Source: Melastoma dodecandrum (lineage: Eukaryota > Streptophyta > Magnoliopsida > Myrtales > Melastomataceae). Taken from it: a DNA stretch of 64,000 nt. Position numbers and translations under genes: made by a program. The DNA lies in NCBI GenBank assembly GCA_029817715.1, contig JARUPY010000173.1:146637-210636 (forward strand), read 5' to 3'. The notes under the pieces were generated by a model that saw only the letters and a program-made list of their open reading frames with translations, had not been told where the DNA came from and searched no databases. Positions 30,225 through 38,559 of this stretch are shown piece after piece. Numbering within the stretch: position 1 is the stretch's first letter; every line of letters starts with the position of its first letter.

Positions 30225-31151
30225 ATGAGCGACGAAGGGCCGCCGGGTTTCGACGACACGATCCAGCCCCACGAGCCGGAGCTCGACCCGCCGTTCGACG
30301 TGGTCGAGCCGACCCATCTCGCGCCGCTCGTCTTCTCCTCGCCGCACTCGGGCCGCGTCTATCCAAGCCGCTTCCTCGAGCATGCGCGGCTCGACGCCAC
30401 CGCGCTGCGCAAGTCCGAGGACGCGTTCGTCGACGAGCTTTTCGCCAGCGCGCCGCTGCACGGGGCGCCGCTGATTCGTGCTCGCTTTCCGCGCGCCTAC
30501 CTCGATCTCAACCGCGAGCCCTACGAGCTCGATCCCCGCATGTTCGATGGTCGGCTGCCGGGGTTCGCCAATACGCGATCCGTCCGGGTCGCCGGAGGGC
30601 TGGGTACCATCGCTCGGGTCGTCGGCGAATCGCAGGAGATCGACGCCGGTCGCCGCAGTGTGACGGAGGCGCTCGCGCGCATCGAGCGGCTGTACAAGCC
30701 CTACCACGCGCGGCTGCGGGCGCTGCTCGATCGCGCGCATGCGATGTTCGGCGTTGCGGTGCTCGTCGATTGCCATTCGATGCCGTCGGTGCCGACGGCG
30801 CCGATCCTCGGCGGCGAGCGGCGAATCAAGACGGACTTCGTCGTCGGGGATCGTTACGGCACCAGCGCCGACCCCGATCTCGTCGAGGCGCTGGAGCGGG
30901 CGATGCGCAAGCTCGGCTACGTTGTGCAACGCAACAAGCCCTACGCCGGCGGCTACATCACCGAGCATTACGGCGATCCCCGCAAGGGCTTCCATACGAT
31001 CCAGATCGAGATCAACCGCTCGCTCTACATGGACGAGCAAGCGCTGCGGCGCACCGAGCGATTCGCGGCGGTGGCCGCCGACCTTGGGACGATCATCGCC
31101 TCCCTGGCGGCAACGGTCGCGGGTCGCGGGCTGGGACTGGCCGCCGAGTAG
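30225..31151 (+). CDS. N-formylglutamate amidohydrolase
   Basis: The 308-residue enzyme is expected to hydrolyse N-formyl-L-glutamate to glutamate and formate, in histidine breakdown or related formamide metabolism. It has LVFSSPHSGRVYP at the start, RFPRAYLDLNREPYELDP, VLVDCHSMP with metal-ligand Asp/His, and YAGGYITEHYG followed by QIEINRSLYM. ATG 30225 is the start just before the conserved acidic N-terminus; an in-frame ATG at 30162 adds 21 residues. No hut genes are adjacent. It is divergent from cpdR, with a 204-base gap. Confidence 0.88.
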   Translation: MSDEGPPGFDDTIQPHEPELDPPFDVVEPTHLAPLVFSSPHSGRVYPSRFLEHARLDATALRKSEDAFVDELFASAPLHGAPLIRARFPRAYLDLNREPYELDPRMFDGRLPGFANTRSVRVAGGLGTIARVVGESQEIDAGRRSVTEALARIERLYKPYHARLRALLDRAHAMFGVAVLVDCHSMPSVPTAPILGGERRIKTDFVVGDRYGTSADPDLVEALERAMRKLGYVVQRNKPYAGGYITEHYGDPRKGFHTIQIEINRSLYMDEQALRRTERFAAVAADLGTIIASLAATVAGRGLGLAAE

Positions 31152-31497
31152 CCTTGGAGCGTGCCCGCCGCGTGCAGTGCAGTGCAGCGACAGGGCATTG
31201 GGCGAGGCATGGCCGCTCTGCCTCCCCGAAAAGAAAAGAGCCGCTCGTGATACCCCCAAGCGGCCCAAGTCTAGGGAGGAAACGCCCAAGGAGGGCATCG
31301 GCGGCAACAACCATTGCCGCACCGCAATAACATGCACGTGCATCGCACAAAAAGCAAGGGGGTAAAGCCACTTTGGGTTGAGGTGTGACATATCCGCACG
31401 GATGGTCTGCGCAAAATGCAGACCGGACGCGCGGTGCGGGTTGCCGCGGGCGCCTCGGCGTGGCACCTGCCAGCGGCCGGAGGAGGGCGCGAGCCGC
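31152..31497. other. gene-free gap with no clear signal
   Basis: This 346-base stretch lies between the amidohydrolase stop and hisN. It holds a three-fold GTGCA tandem at 31172-31186, an A/C-rich stretch around 31300-31370 and a GGAGGAG site just before hisN. I see no hairpin or coding frame that I would defend. It must contain the hisN promoter. Confidence 0.5.
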
Positions 31498-32307
31498 ATG
31501 TCAGCCGTCGATTTCGCTCAGTTCGTGGAGAAGCTCGGCGACGTCGCGAGCGAGGCGATCCTGCCGTTCTTCCGCACCTCGCTCGGCGCGGAGGATAAGA
31601 GCAAAGGGCGTAATTTCGACCCGGTGACCGAGGCCGACCGCGCTGCCGAGGTGGCGATGCGGCGGATGATCGAGGCGCAATTCCCCGCCCACGGAATCAT
31701 CGGCGAGGAATTCGGCGTGAAGCGCCCCGAGGCTGAATATGTCTGGGTGCTCGCCCCCATCGACGGCACCAAGAGCTTCATCTCGGGCCTGCCGACCTGG
31801 GGCACGCTGATCGGCCTCATGCACCGGGGACGCCCCTGCTACGGCATGATGGTGCAGCCTTTCACCCACGAACGTTTCGTCGGCGACGGCACCGCGGCCA
31901 GTTGGATCGGCAGCGGGCTCGGGCCGACGCGCGGCAAGCGGCGGCTCGGGACGCGCCACTGCGCGGGGCTGAAGTCAGCGACCGTCATGACGACGTCGCC
32001 CCTGCTTTATCAGGCCGACAAGCTCGAGGCGCTGCGGCGGGTCGAGGCACAGGCGCGGCTCGTGCGCTACGGCTGCGACTGCTATGCCTTCGCGATGCTG
32101 GCGTCGGGCCATGTCGACTGCGTGCTCGAGGCGGGCGTGCAGGCCTACGACATCGTGGCGCTGATCCCGATCATCGAGGGGGCCGGCGGCGTCGTGACCG
32201 ACTGGAAGGGCGGCGACGCCTCGAAGGGCGGCGACGTCATTGCCTCCGGAGACCGCCGTCTGCACGACGAGACGCTCGCCCGGCTGCGTGCGGCCGGGCC
32301 TTCCTGA
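31498..32307 (+). CDS. hisN: histidinol-phosphatase, HisN (inositol monophosphatase family)
   Basis: This 269-residue phosphatase removes phosphate from L-histidinol phosphate in histidine synthesis, the form used by alphaproteobacteria and actinobacteria in place of the HisB phosphatase. Its metal sites are GEEFGVKRPEAEYVWV, with the Glu, and the IMPase motif APIDGTKSFISGLPTWGTLIG. The second metal block is VQAYDIVALIPIIEGAGGVVTDW. ATG 31498 follows a GGAGGAG site. The FISGLPTWGTLI variant is typical of HisN rather than SuhB. It ends 8 bases before a shared terminator. Confidence 0.9.
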   Translation: MSAVDFAQFVEKLGDVASEAILPFFRTSLGAEDKSKGRNFDPVTEADRAAEVAMRRMIEAQFPAHGIIGEEFGVKRPEAEYVWVLAPIDGTKSFISGLPTWGTLIGLMHRGRPCYGMMVQPFTHERFVGDGTAASWIGSGLGPTRGKRRLGTRHCAGLKSATVMTTSPLLYQADKLEALRRVEAQARLVRYGCDCYAFAMLASGHVDCVLEAGVQAYDIVALIPIIEGAGGVVTDWKGGDASKGGDVIASGDRRLHDETLARLRAAGPS

Positions 32308-32314
32308 AACGAAA

Positions 32315-32337
32315 AGGCCCCGCGTGCGGCGGGGCCT
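32315..32337. terminator. bidirectional hairpin terminator between hisN and the aminotransferase
   Basis: AGGCCCCGC pairs perfectly with GCGGGGCCT across a 5-base loop, with an A run on the left (GAAAA) and a short T-containing flank on the right. It sits between two convergent stops, so it likely ends both transcripts. Confidence 0.75.
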
Positions 32338-32358
32338 CCTCGACGGATTGAAAGCCGC

Positions 32359-33570
32359 CTACTCTGCCGCCTGCGCCAGTGGCGCCTTGGCGCCACGGTG
32401 CTTGGCAATGACCGCCATCGCCGCCGCGACGCCGCCCGCCTTGTGCGGGACGCCGGCGAGGCCGAGGCTCATCTCGACGCCGGTCAGCGCGCCGAGCACG
32501 GTGAGGTCGTTCGTGTCCGCCAGGTGGCCAATGCGGAACACCTTGTCCTTCAGCTTGGTGAGGCCGGCGCCGAGCGAGATGTCGAAATTCTCCAGCGCCA
32601 CCTTGCGGAACGCGTCCGCGCTGTGGCCCTCGGGGATCATCACCGCCGTCATGACGGGCGAATGGTAGGGCTCGCGCGCCAGGTTCTCGAAGCCCCAGGC
32701 CTTGAGCGCGGCGCGCGTCGCCTCGCCGTGACGCTTGTGGCGGGCGAAGACGTTGTCGAGGCCTTCCTCGTGGAGGCAGTCGATGGCCACGTCGAGGGCC
32801 TGTAGCAGGTTGGTCGCCGGCGTGTACGGGAAGAAGCCGTCCTTGTTGGTGGCGATCATGTCGTCCCACTTGAAGTAGGCACGGTCCATCTTCGCCGTCT
32901 TGGACGCTGCGATCGCCTTCTCGCTGATCGCGTTGAAGGCGATTCCCGGCGGCAGCATCAGTCCCTTCTGCGAGCCGGCGACGGTGACGTCGATGCCCCA
33001 CTCGTCATGGCGGAGGTCCGTCGAGCCGATGCCGGACACGGTGTCGACCAGGAACAGGGCGGGATGCTTGGCATCGTCGATTGCCTTGCGGATGCCCTTG
33101 AGGTCGCTGAGCAGGCCGCCCGACGTCTCGTGATGGACGACGCAGATCGCCTTGAACTCGTGGCCCTTGTCCGCGGCGAGCTGCTCGGCGACCTTGGAGG
33201 GATCGACGCCGGTGCGCCAGTCGCCCGGCACGAAGGTCGGCTTGAAGCCGAGGCGAAGCGCCATCTCGTGCCACAGGCGCGAGAACTCGCCGGTCTCGAA
33301 CATGAGGATCTTGTCGCCGGGGCTCAGCGTGTTGCGCAGCGCGGCCTCCCAGGCGCCGGTGCCCGAGCAGGGGTAGATCAGGACCTGGCCCTTGGTCGTC
33401 TTGAAGATCGTCTTCACCTTGTCGAGCACGCGATGCGCGAGCACCTGGAAGGTTGGCCCGCGGTGATCGAGCACCTGGCAGTCCATCGCCCGCAGGACGC
33501 GGTCCGGCACGGGGACGGGGCCCGGAATCTGCAGGAAATGACGGCCGGGCTTACGCGGGGTGGTGCTCAT
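32359..33570 (-). CDS. class V aminotransferase, serine/alanine--glyoxylate type
   Basis: A 403-residue PLP enzyme of the serine--glyoxylate / alanine--glyoxylate group. It has the opening HFLQIPGPVPVPDRVLRAM, DHRGPTFQ, the phosphate-binding SGTGAWEAAL, HHETSGGLLSD, the cofactor Asp in LFLVDTVSGIGS and the Schiff-base Lys in VAGSQKGLMLPPG. In methylotrophs and many alphaproteobacteria this enzyme moves nitrogen between serine and glyoxylate in C1 and photorespiratory-type metabolism. ATG 33570 has a strong GGGAGGAAGGA site. No serine-cycle genes are adjacent, so the exact donor is unproven. Confidence 0.88.
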   Translation of the reverse strand: MSTTPRKPGRHFLQIPGPVPVPDRVLRAMDCQVLDHRGPTFQVLAHRVLDKVKTIFKTTKGQVLIYPCSGTGAWEAALRNTLSPGDKILMFETGEFSRLWHEMALRLGFKPTFVPGDWRTGVDPSKVAEQLAADKGHEFKAICVVHHETSGGLLSDLKGIRKAIDDAKHPALFLVDTVSGIGSTDLRHDEWGIDVTVAGSQKGLMLPPGIAFNAISEKAIAASKTAKMDRAYFKWDDMIATNKDGFFPYTPATNLLQALDVAIDCLHEEGLDNVFARHKRHGEATRAALKAWGFENLAREPYHSPVMTAVMIPEGHSADAFRKVALENFDISLGAGLTKLKDKVFRIGHLADTNDLTVLGALTGVEMSLGLAGVPHKAGGVAAAMAVIAKHRGAKAPLAQAAE

Positions 33571-33825
33571 GTGAAGGTCCTTCCTCCCGATCTGGTTTCG
33601 TTCGCGCGATCGATAGATAAACGCACGGCTTTGCAGGCAATTAGGGTGGATAGGGGGGTCTATCAATCCAAAATTCTTTATCGAGGGATTGGGATTTTTG
33701 TTTCGCGTGCGGGGGGTGCGACGCGATCGGTCGAATGCCCGTGGCGCCCGGTCTTAAGACTACGTCGTCCGGAACGGGCGTAGCGGCGTGCTGTTAGCGG
33801 CCCGCAGAAGAAGCGGGAGTTGGCA

Positions 33826-34656
33826 ATGCGAAGCATTCTATTGAAATCGGTGGCGATCACGGCGCTTGTCCTGGCGCCGGCGCTTTCCCTGGCGCAACAA
33901 GGCGGCCCCGGCGGCGGTGGTCCTGGTGGCGGCGGTGGTGGCGGCGGTATGCAGGGCGGCGGCGGTGGTGGCGGCGGCCAGCACGGCGGCGGTGGTGAGG
34001 GCGGCGGCATGCGCGGTGGCGGCGAAGGTGGTGGCATGCGTCGCGGCGAGGGCGGCGGTGGCGGTGGCCAGCGAGGCGGCGAAGGCGGTGGTCAGAAGGG
34101 CGCCGGCGAAGGCGGCGGTGGCCAGAAAGGTGGCGGCGGCGAAGGCGGCGGCATGCGCCGTGGCGAGGGCGGCGGCCAGCGTGGCGGCGGCGAGGGCGAG
34201 AAGCGCGGCGGCGGTGAGAAGCGCGGGGGGGGCGAAGGCGAACGCGGTGCCGGACGCGGCGATCATGGCGGTCGTGACGAGCGCGGCGAGCGCGGTGAAG
34301 GCCGCGGCGAGCGCGGCGGCGGCGAGATGCGTCGTGGCGAAGGCGGCGAGCGCGGCGAAGGTCGCGGTGGCGAGATGCGGCGTGGCGGCGGTGTGCGCGG
34401 CGGAAAGGTGGTGATCACCACGCAGCAGCGTGGGCGGATCCGCTCGGTGGTCCGCGGACGCGGCGAGGTGTTGCGGAGCGTCGACTTCCCGGTTCGGGTC
34501 GGGACCGCGGTCCCGGGGCGCTACCATTACCGTCCGCTTCCGCCCGAGATCCTCGAGTACGTCCCCGAGTATCGCGGATTCGACTACATTCTCGTCGGCG
34601 ACCAGATCCTCATCATCGATCCGGACACGCGCGAGATCGTCGAAATCATCGAATAG
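33826..34656 (+). CDS. exported glycine-rich protein with C-terminal DUF1236-type domain
   Basis: A 276-residue protein. It has a signal peptide (cleavage near LSLAQQ), then about 165 residues of Gly-rich repeats with Glu, Arg and Gln (GEGGGMRRGEGGGQ-like units), then a folded domain from VVITTQQRGRIRSVV to the end. The folded part has FPVRVGTAVPGRYHYRPLPP and IDPDTREIVEIIE, matching the DUF1236 pattern of Hyphomicrobiales periplasmic proteins. The repeats are low-complexity and positively charged in the second half. Unlike the glycine-rich gene at 8151, this frame is intact. ATG 33826 is used; an upstream TTG at 33820 is unlikely. Function unknown. Confidence 0.8.
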   Translation: MRSILLKSVAITALVLAPALSLAQQGGPGGGGPGGGGGGGGMQGGGGGGGGQHGGGGEGGGMRGGGEGGGMRRGEGGGGGGQRGGEGGGQKGAGEGGGGQKGGGGEGGGMRRGEGGGQRGGGEGEKRGGGEKRGGGEGERGAGRGDHGGRDERGERGEGRGERGGGEMRRGEGGERGEGRGGEMRRGGGVRGGKVVITTQQRGRIRSVVRGRGEVLRSVDFPVRVGTAVPGRYHYRPLPPEILEYVPEYRGFDYILVGDQILIIDPDTREIVEIIE

Positions 34657-34684
34657 GGCTGCCGTTCGCAGCTTGATCAAGAAG

Positions 34685-34706
34685 CCGCCCGTGCCTACAC
34701 GGGCGG
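34685..34706 (+). terminator. hairpin terminator candidate after the DUF1236 gene
   Basis: CCGCCCGTG pairs with CACGGGCGG around a CCTA loop, followed by TTCT. The stem is strong but the T tract is weak. It lies between two genes on the same strand and could also attenuate the downstream one. Confidence 0.5.
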
Positions 34707-34730
34707 TTCTGCATGTGGAAGGGACCATGC

Positions 34731-35102
34731 ATGCGGCGGTCGGTCATCGGGGGCGCGCTCGCCTTGTCGCTCGTATCGCTTCCCGCGGGGGTGCGGGCGG
34801 CGCCCTGCCAGAAGGGCACCGCCAGCGCGCCCTACATCGGCGCCCCGGACATGCAGGCCATCGATCGCGCGGCCGAGGCGCTGCCGACGGCATCCGGGGG
34901 CGCCACGTTCGACGTCGGCTCGGCGGTTCCCGCGTCCGTCAAGCGTGCGCCTGTTCCGGGCACGGTCGCTAAGGTCCTGCCGCAATACAAGGGCTACTCG
35001 GCCTTCAAGGCAGGCCCTGATCTCGTGATTGTCGATCCACGCGGCATTCTCTCTTACATCATGCCGCTGCGCGGCAGCGCGAACCCCGCCAATTGCCCCT
35101 GA
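34731..35102 (+). CDS. small exported DUF1236-like protein
   Basis: A 123-residue protein with a signal peptide (GALALSLVSLPAGVRAA). Its C-terminal half, with VAKVLPQYKGYSAFKAG and LVIVDPRGILSYIMP, follows the same Y(R/K)G(Y/F)...(I/V)DP plan as the DUF1236 domain of the upstream gene, so the two look like a diverged tandem pair. It has two Cys residues, one near each end of the mature form, that may pair. ATG 34731 is preferred for signal peptide length; ATG 34713 is an alternative. Unknown function. Confidence 0.6.
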   Translation: MRRSVIGGALALSLVSLPAGVRAAPCQKGTASAPYIGAPDMQAIDRAAEALPTASGGATFDVGSAVPASVKRAPVPGTVAKVLPQYKGYSAFKAGPDLVIVDPRGILSYIMPLRGSANPANCP

Positions 35103-35197
35103 GCGCAGCTAGTCGGCGGGTGCGGACATTGCGTTAGGGTAATTTGCGATAAGGCCGCAAAGCGCCTAAGCGGGGCCGACGCGGCGGGAGCGGGACG

Positions 35198-35926
35198 ATG
35201 GCGGAGGACGAGGCGAGATCGCGGTGGCAGCGGGTCGTCGTCAAGCTCTCCGGCGAAGCCCTGCAGGGACGCCAGAGCCACGGGCTCGATCCCGCCGTTC
35301 TCGAGAAGATCGCGCTCGATCTCGTCGCCGCCGCCAGGCTCGGCGTCGAGTTGGCGGTCGTCGTCGGCGGGGGCAATTTCTTTCGCGGCCTGCAGGGCGC
35401 CGATTCGGGCATCGAACGCGCCCGCGCCGATTCGATCGGCATGCTGGCGACGGTGATGAACGGGCTGGCGCTCGAGTTCGCGATCGAAAAGGCGGGCAAG
35501 CCGGCCCGGGTTCTGTCGGCGGTCCCGATGCCGTCGCTCTGCGAGCCCTACTCGCGCCAGGCGGCGCTGCATCATCTCGGCAAGGGCCGCATCGTCATCC
35601 TTGCCGGCGGCACCGGCAATCCCTTTTTCACCACCGACACCGGCGCGGCCTTGCGCGGCGCGGAACTGTCGTGCGACGCGGTGATGAAGGCGACGAACGT
35701 CGACGGCGTCTACACCGCCGACCCGAAGCGCCATCCCGAGGCGACGCGCTACGAGACGCTTACCCACGACGAGGCGATCGCCCAGAACCTCGCGGTGATG
35801 GACACCGCCGCTTTCGCCCTTGCTCGGGAGAACCGAATTCCGATAATCGTCTTCTCGATCCAGGGTGAAGGCGCGATCAGCGCCGCGCTCGCGGGAAAGG
35901 CGACGGCGACTTTGGTCACGCCATAG
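35198..35926 (+). CDS. pyrH: UMP kinase
   Basis: PyrH makes UDP from UMP and is essential for pyrimidine nucleotides. The 242-residue protein shows VVVKLSGEAL at the ATP site, VVVGGGNFFRG, the DSIGMLATVMN helix, SYSRQAAL-like UMP contacts (EPYSRQAAL), GGTGNPFFTTDT, and KATNVDGVY(T/S)ADPK. Length and motifs are standard for hexameric bacterial UMP kinase. It heads the cluster pyrH-frr-uppS-cdsA-dxr-rseP-bamA. The usual upstream rpsB-tsf pair is not here; DUF1236 genes are in its place. There are 54 bases to frr. Confidence 0.95.
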   Translation: MAEDEARSRWQRVVVKLSGEALQGRQSHGLDPAVLEKIALDLVAAARLGVELAVVVGGGNFFRGLQGADSGIERARADSIGMLATVMNGLALEFAIEKAGKPARVLSAVPMPSLCEPYSRQAALHHLGKGRIVILAGGTGNPFFTTDTGAALRGAELSCDAVMKATNVDGVYTADPKRHPEATRYETLTHDEAIAQNLAVMDTAAFALARENRIPIIVFSIQGEGAISAALAGKATATLVTP

Positions 35927-35980
35927 CTTTTCGTGGCGCCGCTGTGGCGGCGGCCAGGGCGTTCAGAGCAAGGTTGCCCG

Positions 35981-36541
35981 ATGAGTGCGAAATTCGATCT
36001 TCCCGATCTCAAGCGCCGCATGCAGGGCGCGGTGACGACTCTGCGCCACGAGCTCGGCGGCCTGCGCACCGGGCGTGCGTCGGCGAGCCTCATCGAGCCG
36101 GTCGAGGTCGAAGCCTATGGGCAGAAGATGCCGATCAATCAGGTCGCGACCATCAGCGTCCCCGAGGCCCGCATGTTGTCGGTCCAGGTTTGGGACAAGG
36201 GCATGGTCGGCGCCGTCGAGCGAGCGATCCGCGATTCCAATCTCGGCCTGTCGCCGACGACGGAGGGGCAGATGCTTCGCATCCGGATCCCCGAGCTCAA
36301 CGAGCAGCGCCGCAAGGAAATGGTCAAGATCGCCCATCGCTATACCGAGGAGGCGAAGGTGGCCGTGCGCCACGTGCGCCGCGATGGCATCGACACGCTC
36401 AAGAAGCTCGCCAAGGACAAGGACATCAGCGAGGACGACGGCAAGCGTCACGAGGGCGAGGTGCAGAAGGCGACCGACCAGTATGTCGGCGAGATCGACC
36501 AGACGCTCGCCACGAAGGAGAAGGAGATCATGCAGGTCTAG
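35981..36541 (+). CDS. frr: ribosome recycling factor
   Basis: A 186-residue essential translation factor that frees ribosomes after termination with EF-G. The triple-helix bundle is complete, with [32 protein letters not shown], and the late [20 protein letters not shown] and [15 protein letters not shown] motifs. ATG 35981 gives the standard length; in-frame codons before it belong to the untranslated gap. It follows pyrH and precedes uppS on the same strand with short gaps, so they are probably one transcript. Confidence 0.96.
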   Translation: MSAKFDLPDLKRRMQGAVTTLRHELGGLRTGRASASLIEPVEVEAYGQKMPINQVATISVPEARMLSVQVWDKGMVGAVERAIRDSNLGLSPTTEGQMLRIRIPELNEQRRKEMVKIAHRYTEEAKVAVRHVRRDGIDTLKKLAKDKDISEDDGKRHEGEVQKATDQYVGEIDQTLATKEKEIMQV

Positions 36542-36593
36542 CCGGGCATACGCTCGCAAGACCACGATGGATCGGCGCTAAGGTAAGAACGCG

Positions 36594-37412
36594 ATGCCGC
36601 CGCAACTTGGATTGCCGATGCCGACTCTCCCCGAGGCGCAGCCGACCCCGGGTGCCGACGCCAAGGGCACCAAGGCGCCCGGCATCCCGTCGCACGTCGG
36701 CCTGATCATGGACGGCAATGGGCGCTGGGCCGCGTCCCGGGGGCTCCCGCGCATAGAAGGCCACCGGCGCGGGCTGGAGGCGTTGCGCGCCACCGTCCGC
36801 GCGGCGATCGAGTTCTCGCTCGACTACCTCACGGTCTATTCCTTCTCGACGGAGAACTGGAGCCGCCCCTACCAGGAGATCCAGGATCTGATGGGGCTGC
36901 TCAAGCGCTTCATCCGCAAGGACCTGATCGAGCTGCACAAGGCGGGCGTCAGGGTCAAGGTCATCGGCGACCGCGACAACCTGCAGCCCGACATCCGCGG
37001 CCTGCTCGAGGAGGCGGAGACGCTGACGCGTCTCAACGGCGGCCTCACCCTCGTCGTCGCCTTCAACTACGGCGGCCGCCAGGAGATCGCCGCCGCGGTC
37101 CGCTCGATCGCCCGCGCATACGCGGCCGGACAGCTGCGCGAGGGCGACATCGACGCCGCTCTCGTCGGCACTCACCTCGACACGTCGGGCATCCCCGATC
37201 CCGATCTCATCATCCGCACCTCGGGCGAGCAGCGGCTGTCGAACTTCCTCCTCTGGCAGGCGGCCTACAGCGAATTCGTCTTCCTGCCGGTGCTGTGGCC
37301 CGATTTCGATCGCGACGCATTCGCCGCTGCGCTCGCCCAGTACGCCGCGCGCGAGCGGCGCTTCGGCGGCGTGACGGCCGGCCGACCGGTCGCCGCGCGG
37401 GCGGGCTCGTGA
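36594..37412 (+). CDS. uppS: isoprenyl transferase (undecaprenyl diphosphate synthase)
   Basis: A 272-residue cis-prenyltransferase that makes the C55 lipid carrier for peptidoglycan. It has [17 protein letters not shown] with the catalytic Asp, [32 protein letters not shown], and [20 protein letters not shown]. The first 28 residues are a Pro-rich extension before the conserved core; a later start (for example the ATG at 36618) is possible. A family A palindromic repeat separates it from cdsA. Confidence 0.95.
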   Translation: MPPQLGLPMPTLPEAQPTPGADAKGTKAPGIPSHVGLIMDGNGRWAASRGLPRIEGHRRGLEALRATVRAAIEFSLDYLTVYSFSTENWSRPYQEIQDLMGLLKRFIRKDLIELHKAGVRVKVIGDRDNLQPDIRGLLEEAETLTRLNGGLTLVVAFNYGGRQEIAAAVRSIARAYAAGQLREGDIDAALVGTHLDTSGIPDPDLIIRTSGEQRLSNFLLWQAAYSEFVFLPVLWPDFDRDAFAAALAQYAARERRFGGVTAGRPVAARAGS

Positions 37413-37465
37413 CCGTCGGCCAGAAATGCCTCTTGTTCACAGTTCTCGGCGTGGGGCGTGATGCG

Positions 37466-37610
37466 CCTTCTCCCCTTGCGGGAGAAGGTGGCGCGACGCG
37501 CCGGATGAGGGGTCGCTCGGACTTCGTCGTTTCGTATGCCGGGCAAGCCGCCATAGGTCGAGCGACCCCTCATCCGCCCTTCGGGCACCTTCTCCCGCAA
37601 GGGGAGAAGG
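37466..37610. repeat. palindromic intergenic repeat, family A, copy 2
   Basis: Starts with CCTTCTCCCCTTGCGGGAGAAGG and ends with its inverted version, CCTTCTCCCGCAAGGGGAGAAGG (37588-37610). The inner arms GGATGAGGGGTCGCTCGG and GAGCGACCCCTCATCC are also inverted copies. It lies inside the uppS-cdsA gap, so it may act on mRNA ends in the middle of an essential operon. Confidence 0.85.
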
Positions 37611-37671
37611 GAGCCTCCGGCTCGCTTCGCGCGGTCAGGGGCGCGGGTCGCGGCGTGCTTCGCGGCCGGTT

Positions 37672-38551
37672 GTGAAGGACATCGCGACTTCTACCCCTGA
37701 CCCCTCCCCGCAGGGCAGAGGGGGAACCTCGGGACGCCGCTGGGGCGACCTCGGCGTGCGCGCGGCGTCCGGCCTCGTCCTCGTCGCGGTCGCCGTTCTC
37801 ACGGCACGTCAGGGCGGGAAGCTGTTCCTGTTCACCTGGCTAGCCGCGGCGATCGCCGTGTTCTGGGAATGGCAGCGCCTCCTCGGCCGGCCGGGGATCG
37901 TGCGGCTCGAGGCGGGGCTCGTCGCGTTGGTCGTGGCTGCGTTTTGCCGCGCGTGCCGACGTTCCTTTGGCGCTGCTGGCGCTCGTCCTCGGCGCGGGCG
38001 CGGTCGGTGCGCTCGCCGAGCCCGGCCTGAGGCTGTGGGCGGCCGGCGGCGTCGCCTATGCGGGCCTGCTCGTCGTCGCGGTCGTCGCGCTGCGCTCGTC
38101 GTTCCCGTTCGGCAGCCACGCCATCATCTGGCTCTTCGCGACGGTCTGGTCGACCGATGTCTTCGCCTATTTCGGGGGCAGGCTCGTCGGCGGCCCGAAG
38201 CTCTGGCCGCGCGTCTCGCCGTCCAAGACGTGGTCCGGCACCATGACCGGGCTCGCCGCCGGCGCGCTCATCGGCACCTGGGTCGTGCTGCGCGACCGGC
38301 CGGCGCCTACGGCGATGACGCCCATTCTCCTCCTCAGCCTCGCCGCGGCGGCGCTGTCGCAGGTCGGCGACGCCTTCGAGTCCGGCATCAAGCGGCATTT
38401 CAAGGTCAAGGATTCGGGCTTTCTCATCCCGGGCCACGGCGGCGTGATGGATCGGGTCGACGGGTTCGTCGCCGCCGCGGTCTTCGCCTTCGTGTTCGGC
38501 TTGATCCGGGCGCAGACCACCGTCGCGGGCGGGCTTTTCTATTGGCCCTGA
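37672..38551 (+). CDS. cdsA: phosphatidate cytidylyltransferase (frameshifted near 37943)
   Basis: CdsA makes CDP-diacylglycerol from phosphatidate in the inner membrane, at the start of phospholipid synthesis. The signature SGFLIPGHGGVMDRVDG is intact, preceded by RVSPSKTWSG and a series of membrane helices. One extra T in the run 37942-37945 splits the frame; removing it gives AAFAARADVPLALLAL across the join. GTG 37672 is the best start, though the first 25 residues are Pro/Gly-rich and a later start is possible. It precedes dxr by 8 bases. Confidence 0.92.
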
Positions 38552-38559
38552 ACCCGGGT

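Noticed and set aside
31172..31186. GTGCA three-fold tandem as a regulatory repeat
   Set aside because: Three copies of a 5-mer in GC-rich DNA can arise by chance and there is no supporting context.
33900..34400. Regular short repeats that might be a CRISPR array
   Set aside because: They are in-frame Gly-codon repeats (GGCGGC) of a secreted protein, with no constant-length spacers.
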